Counted from the stretch's first letter, positions 46,452-56,974 are shown. The stretch: DNA of 64,000 nucleotides from Amblyomma americanum (GCF_052857255.1 NC_135497.1:117977744-118041743); one strand, 5' to 3'. Translations and numbers: made by a program. Notes: generated by a model from the letters alone, not told the origin.

Positions 46452-46582
46452 AATCTCAGAAGTTGCCTCGTCGCCCGCCACTGGAGCTCATAGTGGCCCA
46501 TTCTCGGGAACTGCTCAAGTTGATGTCCAAAGCAGGTCTGGGATCGTGCGCCTTTGCCAACATTGACTCACTCTTGCAGTGA
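46452..46582 (+). CDS. RanBPM: RanBPM terminal exon: CRA C-terminus and stop
   Basis: Completes Glu, then SQKLPRRPPLELIVAHSREL, LKLMSKAGLGSCAFANIDSL and LQ, followed by TGA at 46580-46582. GxGSCAFA close to the C-terminus is the conserved end of RanBP9/10 CRA domains. The five visible exons give 313 residues of contiguous protein. All four junctions keep phase (1, 1, 0, 1), which is strong evidence that the exon set is right and the gene intact. Confidence 0.96.
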
Positions 46583-47260
46583 CTGTGACAGTTCCCCTGC
46601 CGTGTAATTATATTTGGAAGCCTCTTTTTTTTACAAGCCAAACTGCTGGCCACCTGTGCGCCCCCCCCCCCCCCCCCCCCCCCCCCTCCCCCGTTTTCAG
46701 AAGTGCTGGAAGTGGTGATGCCTCATCTACCTGCATAAAAGTGCTTTAGGCATGGTCAAGACAAGAGGAGGACTTTCTCAAGCACAGTACAGTACAGTTC
46801 AACTATTACATGATGGATGTTGCATAGTTATTTGGAATTTTGGAAAAATTCTCAAATCAACAGTTGTTTTCACAACTCTTGGGGAAAGATGGCTTTCTCA
46901 TGCATTTTGCCATGTTTGACAACTGCCTGCCTCAGAAGCCTAAAAAATAAGTTGGTACTGGTTGTGTGAATCACAGCATTTAACACAAAACTTTTCTTCC
47001 TTGTGTAATAAGTGAGAAAATATTGTCATGCATGTTATTAAAGAAAAATCATGAAAGGCTACCTGTGTATAGGATTTGAATGTGAGAAACATTCAAGGCA
47101 TGTATCCTCTTCCCTAAATTCGAGGTAATTGTGTAACAACCAGTATCGCATACATATTACATACAAGTGAATACCCTAGTGTGGGTTTTGTCACTGTGAG
47201 CTGAGTGCTGCTGTAGTTAAATTTTTGTGTGGTTGAATAAATAAGTTTATGCACAGTGGG
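46583..47260 (+). other. RanBPM: RanBPM 3' UTR (inferred)
   Basis: From the stop to just past the first good poly(A) signal. It contains a pure C-run at 46661-46686 followed by T and five more C, unusual for a 3' UTR. The rest is AT-rich with no repeat family recognised. True cleavage position is inferred. Confidence 0.6.
47236..47241 (+). terminator. Poly(A) signal AATAAA
   Basis: AATAAA, followed within about 30 bases by GCACAGTGGGGGTCTGCTGTGTG, a GT-rich downstream element. It lies 654 bases after the RanBPM stop and is the first AATAAA after it. Confidence 0.6.
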
Positions 47261-49599
47261 GGTCTGCTGTGTGCCAAATGCTGGTACCAGACCAGTTGTC
47301 CTTAGGATAAGCTGCGAAAACCTAATGTTTGTCTAGTAGTGCATGATATGAAAAGACCGTTTTGAGGAGCTTGGAATGGTTAAGGAATGCCAGTCTTGTC
47401 CTGGGGCTCTTGCCTTACTTGCTTTGCGACTTGTAGTTCTTGCCTTATTTGTAAACTCTCTGAGCTGAAAAAATGTTAGCAGGTTGTTTTGACATCACAA
47501 TTGACGTGCATAAATTGTTATTGGGTGAGTGTGGTCAGTGCTTCAAGTTGCAAGCTTGGTGAATGAGTGTTTGTGAATGAGCTCTTACCAATTCATGTGA
47601 TCATTTTATTCATCAAGAATTGTGTGGAGAGACCTCTTGGTATTTGTTTGCAATGCCTTTGTGAATGACGTTCTGCTTTTATTGCACAGTTCATAATTTT
47701 AAGGCATCTGTGTAGGTCTAAAAGCAGCTGTTTCCAAAGATCCACCACATTGGTGCCGTGCTTATGACTTACTGTTATTAGTAGTGATTTTGTGACGAGC
47801 AGTGACTTTAGCGAAACGATGCCACTTCGGTTGCTAGTACCGTGCCTAAGCTATTTTTCACGACGTATATTTGTACTGTTGTCTTCACTTGTTTTCTGCT
47901 TTCTCCATAGTGTAAGAAGTTTTTATCTTCCTAGTAACATTGGATGAGGGGTGTACTAATGCAGTTTGTTAGCAATTTGTTAGCAATTTGTGCTTGCTGA
48001 GATTTGCATCGCCTTGAAGGACAAGGCTATAACCCTGGAGAAATGAGTTTTTTGGGTTGTGCTTTGTTGTTTTTAAGTTACAATGTTGGCATGTCCTTAT
48101 GCTTCGAAATATTTGTATTTACAAATTTAACAAGAAATGTGGCCTTTACTTTTCACAATTTTATTTTGTGCTTTCATTCTCAATGGTGCACCGTAAGTAG
48201 AACAAGACTGTGCACAAAATACATTCAGTAGCATGCTTGTAATGTCATGCCATCATCTGTAGCAACATGGCGACATCGCAGCAATTTTTTTGCTAGTCAG
48301 AATTTGCTTCCACTTTGTTTACTCATTTTATTGCTGCAGATATGGAAACTTAAATGCTGCCACAACAATAGTTGTATTTTTAGCTATGTAAAAATGTATA
48401 GCTTCAGTTCCTCTTTTTTTTTTTTGTTGCGTCGTATGCAGTGCACATTTTTTACTTTACCAGCATGCTGTCTTTAACAAGTCCCTGAGATGCCTTTTCA
48501 GTGTTGTAAGTAAACACATCCAGTAGATGTCGCCATGAACCTCTCGGCCATATGATACTGTCCTTTTCAGTGTATTGCAGAGTCACTGGAGAATTTGTTC
48601 CTTCTTGTTTCCCCACAAATAGTACTCACTGCAGTTCCATCAGAGCATTTCCTAACGTCAGAAAACAAACGTGCATCCTTGCTAAACGTTGTGACATGCG
48701 AAGCAAACAGGCTTGCCAAGCAAAAACAAAACATCATGCCTGTTGCAAAAGGCACAACAGCCATGGAAACAGTCAGCAGGTCACACAAGCCAATCTAGGT
48801 ATAATGCAGCATATTGCATCATGCTTTTGAAATGGGCTGGGAGAGAAATTGAGGACATTCAAACTATTTAGCACATTGTTATTGACTTCAAAAATCATCA
48901 CACAGTGTACTGCAGGTGTGGTCGCACCAGATTTCGTGTCACTCAGTGAACTTTCATATTCCGTGTGAAGTGTTGCATGGCCAGTTATTGAATTTCTGAG
49001 CAGCTGTAGCGTATACAGTGCACCCTGCAGCCACGAGCAGCTACTGGCACTGGATGATACGGCTTTGGTCTGGGTAGTTGTAAGAACTGCCACTGGTGGC
49101 ACTGCAGTCATGTACTGTATGGGCTAGGATTTGTAACAGCACTCCATCGGCTGTTGAATATCACAAGCCCTGTCGCAACTATTGGATGTCTCCTTAGTGT
49201 TTGTAAACAAAATCTATGCACTAAGTATAGGAAGAAAGACAGCCAGATGGCAAGACTGCATGCTCCTTTGGTGTGTGTTATGCTATATTTATTTCTGCAA
49301 GCTCTGCGGCGAAGTTGGTGTAGAATCATACTTTCATGTAGGCACATCTCGAAGTATCATAGTGCTGTTGTTCATTCCTTTTTATTTTGTTACACAACAA
49401 ATGGTAATGGAAGTTTTGTTCTGGGTTGTTTGTGCTTGCGATACAAGCACACATGTGGCTTGTTTTGTCTAGTGGTGCACTTCGTGACAGTGAAGGCTCC
49501 TTCCATTTAACGATAGCAAAGAAACCCGAGCAGGTAGGTGGAAATTGCTGATGGATAACAGCGCAGTGGATGAACACGGACTCAGAGGGAAGAATAATA
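47261..49599. other. Intergenic, no gene recognised
   Basis: AT-rich to mixed DNA downstream of RanBPM. The interval 48560-49120 has overlapping open frames on both strands with no recognisable family. TTAGCAATTTG is duplicated at about 47969 and 47980. Confidence 0.4.
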
Positions 49600-51198
49600 C
49601 CCCTATCAAACGGGAAGTTTCAATGCCTATTGAGTCAATGGACATGAACTCAATGGGGATCAGCCAGTGCCACACGACTATTTTGAATGGCCATTGAACT
49701 TGATGGACATCGACTCAGTGGAGGTTCATGAATGACCATTGGAATCTCAAGGGCCTTTGAGAAAAGCCTCGCACTCAACCATATGTTGAAAAAAAAAGAA
49801 AAGACAAACATGTGAAATAAGCAAAAATATCTGATTTAAAGGGACCGAACACTGACTAAAACGTGTCATGAGAAGATGAGATGTTGACGAAATGAAAATT
49901 TCGTGCCTCAAATTGTAGGAATTGAGCACTGCAGTAGCAAAGAAACGAGAGTATATAATTTTTATTTGGTACTGAAAAAAAGTATAGAAAGCCATCTTGC
50001 AGTGAAACCCACCATTATCACTGTAGCCCACCACATGGCCACATCCCGGTAAAATATCGCGTATTTGTTAAGTGTACCGTGTTTTTTCTTGCAGGAGTGT
50101 TTGTCGTGTTTTATTATAGTTTACACTCTCTCCAGTGCACCCTTCAATAAAAAGCAACACTCCCTTCGCATTGTCAACAATGCGCCTTTAGCTTTTGTAA
50201 CTAGATGGAACTACAGTGTTTTGAATTTTTTGGATGAATCGGCAACCGCGGTTTACTTAAACTTTTGTCAACAAGGTGTAAATCACTGCTTTGTAACAGC
50301 TTTGAGTGTGGAAACTGAAATGGACGCTACTCTATATACTAAAGATATCATTACTGTCTGGCGTGTGATATCTATATATCAGGTTTTGGTACAGCGCTTT
50401 TGCCGATATGTCATCTCCATAACGTTCGCTGATCATGGTTTCCAGCATTGGGATATATAAAAATGGGCGCATGTGCAGATTTAAAAATTCTTTGCAAGAA
50501 TTTCCTACAAAGTTTTCAATAAAACCGTTGCGTAATCAGCACCTTAGATGGGAAGCTTTCCGTTATGCCGAAAAAAATTGGTCCCTTAAAATTCAGTGTT
50601 CTGTCCCTTTAATGGCAAAATTTTAGACTATGTTAGATAGTTCATACTAATTTTTATTCTGTAGTCAAAATGACAGCTCCGCAGAAAGGCCGGCGGTCAG
50701 ATGTAAACAAATGGCGCTGTTCTTGCCGTGAGGCATCGCAGCGTTAAGCTTTGCTTTTTTTTTTTTCACCTCTTGGCGCATTGTGACAACCGAGATAAAG
50801 AAGTGCCCCACAAATGATGCAACGATAGTGGCAATGAACACAACAAAGATGGTCACTAATTTGTGGCTGCTTCGCTGGCAAAAAGTGAATGCTTTTGAAA
50901 TGAAGTGTGCATTGCTGCCCTCGTCACCCTGCCATCGCTCTCTAGATTGTGTTTAACTGTGAAGTATTTGAATCGGTTTTTCAGAAAAAAAGTTTCAATT
51001 AAAATAGCACTTACACTGGCATTTGGCTCGTGGTACTAAGCTTCACTTTGTACTTTTTTTCAATGTTTCCCCTAGCGCCATCTTTCGAATCGTATGCTCA
51101 CTAACTCGGTGATCATTGATATTGTTCATGTGGCGGCGGTGCATCTGGATGGCCGTCGAAAATTTCAATGGTCATTGAGGTAGCCCGTGTGACAGGGG
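49600..51198. mobile_element. 1.6 kb TA-flanked MITE with a nested TTAA MITE
   Basis: The left end CCCCTATCAAACGGG and, inward, the right end CCCCTGTCACACGGG pair over 15 bases with two differences. TA flanks (49598-49599, 51199-51200). Subterminal sequence repeats variants of CAATGGCCATTGAA and TTGATGGACAT near both ends. No transposase. Removing the nested element leaves about 830 bases. Confidence 0.7.
49840..50608. mobile_element. 769-bp TTAA MITE
   Basis: Perfect TTAA on both sides (49836-49839, 50609-50612). The left end is AGGGACCGAACACTGA and the right end, inward, AGGGACAGAACACTGA. The 131-codon open frame inside (50065-50460) has no recognisable motif and spans MITE sequence only. 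Kolobok/piggyBac-like by target use. Confidence 0.8.
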
Positions 51199-51200
51199 TA

Positions 51201-51688
51201 TGAGATGGTACAAGCACTGGCTTAAAATAAACTTTATTGGGAGAAAAGCAAAATTTATGCAGTGAAGACTGTACATGTTAAAAACAAGAAGCCAGAAAAA
51301 GTGATAAGGCTTTAACATAGTTAAACCAAGTAGGCAAGCGAAAGCATGTGTTTAGCCTGGTTGGTTCATGGTTTTGCTTTGCTGGGTCGTCGGCATGTCT
51401 GATGACGATATTCGACTCGGGCTAAACTCTGATCGAGGTTAAGCTGATCTGTGATGCAATTTGCACAGCGCGAGAGCATGTTGCAGTTTAACATGAGGCA
51501 TGATCGGCTGTGACGATAGCATAGTGCTCTCGTGCAACAGCCATCAAAGCTGATCTGTTCGCACCGCTGCGGGTTTGAAACCCAGTCGCTGCAATATTTA
51601 CTTTATTTATGCACCCTCAAGGTCATGCAAGCCATAAGATTCTTGGTTGGGTTTGACCTCGTGAACTAGTGGTTTTGCGCTAAAAGGA
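51201..51688. other. Intergenic; weak tRNA-like segment
   Basis: Around 51510-51597, CGGGTTTGAAACCCAGTCGC resembles a box B with a partial T-arm, but no acceptable box A or acceptor stem is present. It may be an old SINE head. Nothing else seen. Confidence 0.35.
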
Positions 51689-52068
51689 ATAAAAAACTGG
51701 CTGGCGTGAGAAATCACGAAAGCATTTCACATTCACATAACAAGGATACTTAAGTCACCCCAGATACGACCTTCAAGGCAGGTGGTATTTCAACTGGGGA
51801 AAGCATGAGGGGGCACTCGGCTATCAAAGCTTTTCACGTGCCCCAAAAGAGGAAGAAAAGTTATGACCAGAAGTACCAGAAACAAGCACGAGCTTGAGGA
51901 AGCACACACACACGCACCTCTTAACTCCCCTCTATCACCATTAGCCGTGTTCCGAACTGGCTAAAAATTTGTTCATTTTGGGATAGTGCAAGTTGAAGGT
52001 GACTTATGTATCCTTGTTATGTGAATGTGAAATGCTTTTGTGATTTCTCAGGCCAGCCAGTTTTTTAT
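51689..52068. repeat. 380-base hairpin with 71-base arms
   Basis: The left arm 51689-51759 and right arm 51998-52068 are inverted copies (ATAAAAAACTGGCTGG..., CATTCACATAACAAGGATAC), with only about four differences in 71 bases. The 240-base loop is unrelated. Size and structure suit a MITE. The ends are AT-rich and no certain target duplication is visible. Confidence 0.75.
51758..51814 (+). repeat. 57-base direct repeat, copy 1
   Basis: CCCAGATACGACCTTCAAGG through GAAAGCATGAGGGGGC recurs at 52592-52646 with about four differences. Copy 1 starts at the end of the hairpin's left arm, so it is part of the loop. Confidence 0.75.
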
Positions 52069-53699
52069 ATTTGAAAAGAAAGTGCAATGTTTGAAAAACG
52101 AATGCGGTGACACAAGCAACAGTGCAAGGCAAGATCTTGGGATGAATTTGAAGAAACGCTGTTGTATGATTTGAACTGTTCTTTGATCCATATGTTCACG
52201 CATCCAATTTGTCCTAACATACATAGCTCCACAGAAAATTGGCGGCCTATACAACATGCCAACATTGCACAGAATAAACCACTGTTGCTTGGACAGACAA
52301 CCATCATTCATGCCACTTGATCTTGTGACATAGTTCTGCGCCGTGGCACAAATAGTGCTCAGGTTATTGGGGGTGGATTCCGCATCTCCCTTCTACCTCT
52401 TTGAAACCATGGGATGCTTTGTGTACATATACCTTAACAGCCACCTTAAGGTTCACTAAAAAATGCACCCTTGGCTTTCACCCGCCTTCACCAATTCCAT
52501 GATACTTCTCTTGTGCCTGGTTTGTTCACCCTGCTGCTATCCATCATGAATGCTCTGCTCGGCGTTGGGGTCATTTTTTTTTTTTTGCCTCCCAGATACA
52601 ACCTTCAAGGCAGGTGGTAGTTCAGCTGGGGAAAGCATGAGGGGGCTTTGTACATCAACTCCCATTTATGAGCAGTTGCTGGCAGGTGCCTCCCACAGTA
52701 AAGTGTCGAACATGGTGGCAGCCTTTGACGTCATTGTGAAAAGCTCGCACACATTGCAGCTAACCTCATGCATATAGCACAGTTGCATCATAAGGTGGTC
52801 TAGCTCAGTTATCACTAGTTCTTCGAATCCTGGCAGGCGTGGTATCCTTTTGTAGGCGAGACCCATAAATAAATAGGTAAACGACTTAAGATGTATATAT
52901 GCAAGTGTGTTGGTATGTGTGTATGAATACATACGCATATGGCAGTAACCATTCATTTGTGACATTCATTTCTTTAGTTTACCCTTGAAGGCCCAAAGGT
53001 TATCTAAGGATATGGCTATTACATTATGTAAGGCGAGCTATTTACAGCGCAGAAGTTCATTCATATGCCTCACCTGCAAAAAATTTAAGCGTACATTATA
53101 TGATACGGAATGCTCATCAAAACTAGCTGAGCTAAGACCGCATAATGGAGCAACTCAATTGCATGTGGAATGCTACTCTGTTGCAGTTCTTGCTGAGTGT
53201 CTAGGGCATCAACATTGAAAAATATTGGTTTTTTGCATTTTCTGGTTACGAGCCAAAGCATAACTGGCAGAAGAAGTATTAGCTGGAAGAGAAGATGTGC
53301 CACTAGGAGTCTCCAAGCCACCGCATACGTTAAGCTAACAATACTTCAGTCAATGCACAGTTTTCATTTCAACAGAGCCTGTTCATGCTAGCACTACTCG
53401 GAAGTTTATTCCTTTTTTGCAGCTTTAAAGTTTTGGACAGCTGCTGAGCTAGTATTTCATAGCTCCCAATGTATAGTGCGCCATATGTGGAGTACTTTTT
53501 TGTTTCCTACCCCCATGCCTATATTCTTTTAAAACTTTGTTGTTGTGCTGGGGTAGTACCTCTTTAATATTAATTTTGTAGACTCTCGTAAACGGTCTAA
53601 ATGCTCATGAAAACCGCTTATGACTGAAATTTCTCTACCGCGTGCGAACATATTGCATGAATGAGGTTGGCAGTAAAGTGCAGGAAAGCTTATCTACTT
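52069..53699. other. Intergenic, no gene recognised
   Basis: AT-rich. Contains the second copy of the 57-base repeat (52592-52646) and a T-run before it. No coding feature can be supported. Confidence 0.4.
52592..52646 (+). repeat. 57-base direct repeat, copy 2
   Basis: CCCAGATACAACCTTCAAGG, then TTCAGCTGGGGAAAGCATGA. Matches the loop of the hairpin at 51689-52068, but without the arms, preceded by a T-run. Confidence 0.7.
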
Positions 53700-53703
53700 G
53701 CCC

Positions 53704-53925
53704 TTTAAGGGAAGCTGAAGCAATTTTCGAAAAAAAATGAGTTCTCTACGTCATTTTATAGTTCTTAGTCCGCTGAAAAAGAATATCTTTCAAAAAGAGC
53801 GGAAATAAGCGCAAAACGCTGTTTTTTGGAAGAAAACGCGCCCCATCGCCTCGGGGCGCAGAGAGAACGCCGCGATTGGCCGGGACCGTCGTGACGTCAT
53901 CCACGGGGATGATCGGCCGGCACCG
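53704..53925 (+). promoter_or_regulatory. Possible promoter/repeat end before the P2X7-domain gene
   Basis: Starts at CCCTTTAAGGGAAGCTGAAG, a palindromic TTTAAGGG word that looks like a repeat boundary. From 53830 the DNA becomes GC- and CpG-rich, with an inverted CCAAT (ATTGG, 53875-53879) and a CRE-like TGACGTCA at 53892-53899. It precedes the open frame that starts at 53926. Promoter function is inference. Confidence 0.35.
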
Positions 53926-54134
53926 ATGGCGCTGCGTAGCGCGTTGCTTCAGCTGGCTTTTAAGGACTGCGTTTTGGAAATTACGGATAATTCAAGCAGT
54001 GTTGAACAGCTTGGACTTTCGCCATGCATGTTCGAGCCATCAGCAGCTTCAGAAAACGGCGGAACCAACGACGCCGCGGAGTGCGCCGGCAGCGAAAGTC
54101 CAGTCGCGACATCTTCGCGTGTTGGAAATCTCGA
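53926..54134 (+). pseudogene. P2X7 intracellular-domain-like gene, N-terminal part
   Basis: The open frame from ATG 53926 reads ALRSALLQLAFKDC, then SSSVEQLGLSPCMFEPSAAS and a Glu/Ser-rich acidic stretch, ending SSRVGNLDW. A short P(Y)MFEP motif followed by an acidic linker and a DW just before the Cys-rich domain is the N-terminal layout I associate with invertebrate proteins carrying the P2X7 C-terminal zinc-binding domain; that comparison is from memory. The frame is interrupted at DW by a LINE tail (GGATGGATGG). The Cys-rich half resumes at 55470. No transmembrane or channel part is present, so this is not a P2X receptor. Confidence 0.5.
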
Positions 54135-54700
54135 CTGGATGGATGGATGGATGACAGCTTTTATTTCCACCGGAAATGGAGACCATTTACTACTAACCGC
54201 CGCCGGCACGCAGGCCGGGAGAGCGGGGGCCGGAGCCTCCGTGAATAAAGGCTTACAAAGATTTTATCTCTTCGCGGCATCAGCCGCCAGGCGGATTGAC
54301 TTGTTTCTGCCGAGCGGGTTCTTCGCTGCGCAGTAGGGCTTCCCAGCTTTCTCTGCTATCAATATCTTCGTCCACTCCGGGGCAGTCGGCGCATTCCCAT
54401 AATCTCTGCTTCCGGGTAACCGTGGAACCTCCGCACTGTCGGAACATGGACGAGCGCGCGCAAACCTATTCCGAAATCGTTGAGAACTACAGACTAAAAA
54501 GAAAACTGGTGCCACCGCCGGATAAGAAGCTTGACAGGGGTATAATAGAGAAGCGACCGCATGGAGGTGCCTGCAAGCCGGAAATTTCGTTAACCCAATA
54601 TGGGCATTTCACGTCCTACCAGGGTAACACGAAAACCAAATCTCGACTGATACGTATGTTTTGCATAGGTGCATGCGCGTGCATATCTTTTGTGTAGGTG
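54135..54700. mobile_element. I/R1-type LINE 3' end with inverted 5' part
   Basis: Minus strand from about 54440 to 54135: a C-terminal LINE stretch with KQRLWECADCPGVDED and AGKPYCAAKNP, a stop near 54264, an AATAAA, and a tail of (ATCC)n at 54135-54148. Plus strand from 54446: RAQTYSEIVENYRLKRKLVP and PPDKKLDRG, which resembles the block lying just N-terminal of the zinc knuckle in the same type of LINE protein. The two adjacent parts thus face each other head to head, as in twin-primed insertions. The right end, near an A-run at 54711-54720, is not certain. Confidence 0.5.
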
Positions 54701-55469
54701 CAAGTGGCAATAAAAAAAAAAGTAAATTGCGCTGAAACGTTGTCGTGTACCGCTGCTGCATAAAACCCTGGCCACCAACTTCTTTCCGGTGACAATCTGT
54801 GTGTGTGTCCTCCTGTTCCTGCGTCTTTTATCGCTGTTTTTTTTTTCTCCTGACCAACTTCTTGTAACGCCTGTAAACGTGATGTAATTCAGATCACCGG
54901 CACGCTTACGCGAGTCGCACGGGGTGAGACATTTGTTTGTTCATTTGTTTATAGTTACTTGCCTAATTACTCCCGAAGGCCTTTTAGAACTACAAAAGAA
55001 TGCCAAACTGGATGAGTTGGAGTGGGTGACTGCTGTACTGTAGCGCGAAGAGTCGAGGTGACCGGGAGGAAGGTCGTCCCGTCTGCGCTTTCCTTTCGCA
55101 TGTTCGGGCTACTGTTCAACCATGAAAATTCTGCACTTACTCCCGTGCGTTGTTTTTTTGCATGCTGAACACGCCTTTGAACAATAATTATGGTTTCGTT
55201 TCGGAGCTCTCAGTGCTGCTCATCAAAACTAGTGTGCTGCGAGATATATATAGTTGCTGTTGTTGCGTATCGAGGTAACCAGCAGAATTACTTATGGCAG
55301 ATATATGCTTACCGCGGCTCGACAACTTTGCCGTTCTGACTCAAGGACAGATTTGCATGAATTCTGGTGCCATTGTCGATCGTCAGCCATGACCAAGCGC
55401 TCATGAATGCAAATGTTTGCATTGCTCAAGTATACTAGGTTGATATAATCGGTTTTTTTGTTCAGTTAG
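54701..55469. other. Spacer or intron between the two gene parts
   Basis: No coding feature. The stretch ends GGTTTTTTTGTTCAGTTAG, a good acceptor-like sequence at 55469. The interval may therefore include an original intron of the P2X7-domain gene into which the LINE landed. Confidence 0.4.
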
Positions 55470-55883
55470 GTGCAGCGGCATGTGATGCGCGCTGATGAAA
55501 GATTAAGGGAATTACTTGTGCTGTCATGAGCTGCAAGCAATCAGGAAAAAGCAAAAAGGTACATAGTGCATAAGGAGCTCAAAAGGCGTCAAGACTGTGT
55601 ACCTCCAAGACAGTGCTCGAAGTGGCCTTAGCTCAGCATGGATGTGAACCATCTGGAAAAGGCAGTTTACAAACAGGTAAGAAAGTTATATAACGAAAAA
55701 AGAAATATTGATGCACACATTTTGTGCAGGCAGTTTCGGCACGCTGCGTACCACCAGATTGTCTGGTTAACGTGGAAGAGGCTGGGGGAGAACCACCGAC
55801 GGATTCTACCAAGCTGTGTGCTGAGCGCTGTTCGAAAGAAGTACCATGCCAAAACTGGTTTATATACTGGCTTCAAGCATTAG
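55470..55883 (+). pseudogene. P2X7 intracellular-domain-like gene, Cys-rich C-terminal part, broken
   Basis: From 55470 the reading is CSGM-stop-CALMKD-stop-GNYLCCHELQAIRKK, then stop-CI. This aligns with the C-x-C-G-x-C-x-x-M...E-x-x-CCxE pattern of the P2X7 intracellular zinc-binding domain. Two frame changes follow (KTVYLQDS, then VLEVALAQHG, then DVNHLEKAVYKQ). A clean C-terminal run from 55638 then includes FRHAAYHQIVWLTWKRLGEN, HRRILPSCVLSAVRKKYHAK and TGLYTGFKH before the stop. R(Y/H)AAYxQxxxWxxxxLGxxxRRxxPSCVxxxxRxxF...YTGF is the signature of this domain. Three in-frame stops and two shifts make it a pseudogene. Function of the family outside P2X7 is unknown to me. Confidence 0.7.
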
Positions 55884-56974
55884 ACGGAACGCCCGAGCGA
55901 AAGAAAGTAAACGGCACTGGCAGAAGATTACGTCGATCTGTGGTTCGCCAAAGCGCGGGCCGCAGCGAAGCAAGCGCAGCCGGACGGCCGGCCGACTCTT
56001 CGTGAATGGCGTCACTTCCGCCAGTTTTCCCTCTCTGCCGTCCCCCCACCCGGCGCTTCCGGAAGCGACGAGGGGAGCGAAGAGCGGAACGGCTGTGAAA
56101 GAGGAGAACAACTAGGCGAGGAGGCGGAGAAAAAGAGAAAATAGAGGAAAAGCGAAAAAAAGAGGGCAAGGAGGGTACAGGAGGAAGAGAGGCGCCGTTG
56201 CGAGAGGGGTTTCGGCACGCCAACGAGGAAATTGCCGACAACGAAGCTTGAAATGAGAACATGCGCACGATTACTTGCTCGGTAGCGTGGCAGGCACAGT
56301 TCCTGTCTACGCCAAACTGTGACCTGCTGCTGTGACCACTATGACCTTGGTGGCCGTGATGCCAGAAAAAAATCGCACTCATCTGTCTTGCTACTCGGCT
56401 CTTTGCCCCCTCCCCTCCCATCTCTCACGGCGCGGTGGAGGTGACCGCCTGTGTCCACTAAGAAGTGAAACAGTTGCAGCGCCTTTCTTTTAATAACAAT
56501 AATAAACGTCTCACGGCGCACCTTTGCATAATTTGATGAGGCATAATTGAGGCTTCAAAGTTACGTGGTTTCGAGCAAAACTGCAAAAACCTTTGTATGG
56601 CAAAAGCTCCTTTTTGGCGAGCACACAAAGCCAACTCTCAACTGCTCTGAGCACCCGGCAAACACGCGCAATTTTTTTAATTAGCGGTAATATGTGTATT
56701 TTTATTTCTTTTTTCCAGGACTAAGGAAGAATCCAATCGATCCTCCAACTTTATCTGGATTGTATTGGATCCTAATTTAGATACAAGCCGTAAATCAGTC
56801 CAACTTGATCCAGTGCTGCCAGGGTGCTGCGCACGGCATGGATGGCATGGTTTTGCCAGTGGTTTAGCGCTTGATACTGCTGCTTCTGCCTGATCGAGGG
56901 TTGTGTCTTATGAAAGTGTTACTTTGCAGCAGAGTTCGTAAAATACCTGGACGCAACTCTTTAAAATTTCAGCA
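55884..56974. promoter_or_regulatory. Upstream region of mRpL38
   Basis: GC- and CpG-rich to about 56470, with purine-rich AGGAGGAGA tracts at 56100-56210, then AT-rich. No TATA box stands out near the ATG. A CpG-rich, TATA-less upstream region is usual for housekeeping genes. Long open frames on the minus strand across 55873-56421 follow the skewed composition. The transcription start is not resolved. Confidence 0.35.

Noticed and set aside
48567..49111. Coding exon or transposase fragment
   Set aside because: Overlapping frames on both strands looked tempting, but no family motif or consistent splice signals could be found.
50065..50460. 131-codon open frame as a gene
   Set aside because: Entirely within the TTAA MITE at 49840-50608, with no motif.
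54446..54697. Small host gene of 83 codons
   Set aside because: Looks protein-like, but the AQTYSEIVENYRLKRKLVPPP type block fits an I/R1-type LINE protein, and it abuts an inverted LINE 3' end.
55873..56421. 182-codon minus-strand open frame
   Set aside because: Produced by the purine-rich plus strand upstream of mRpL38; Ser/Arg/Pro-rich low complexity and no homology I recognise.
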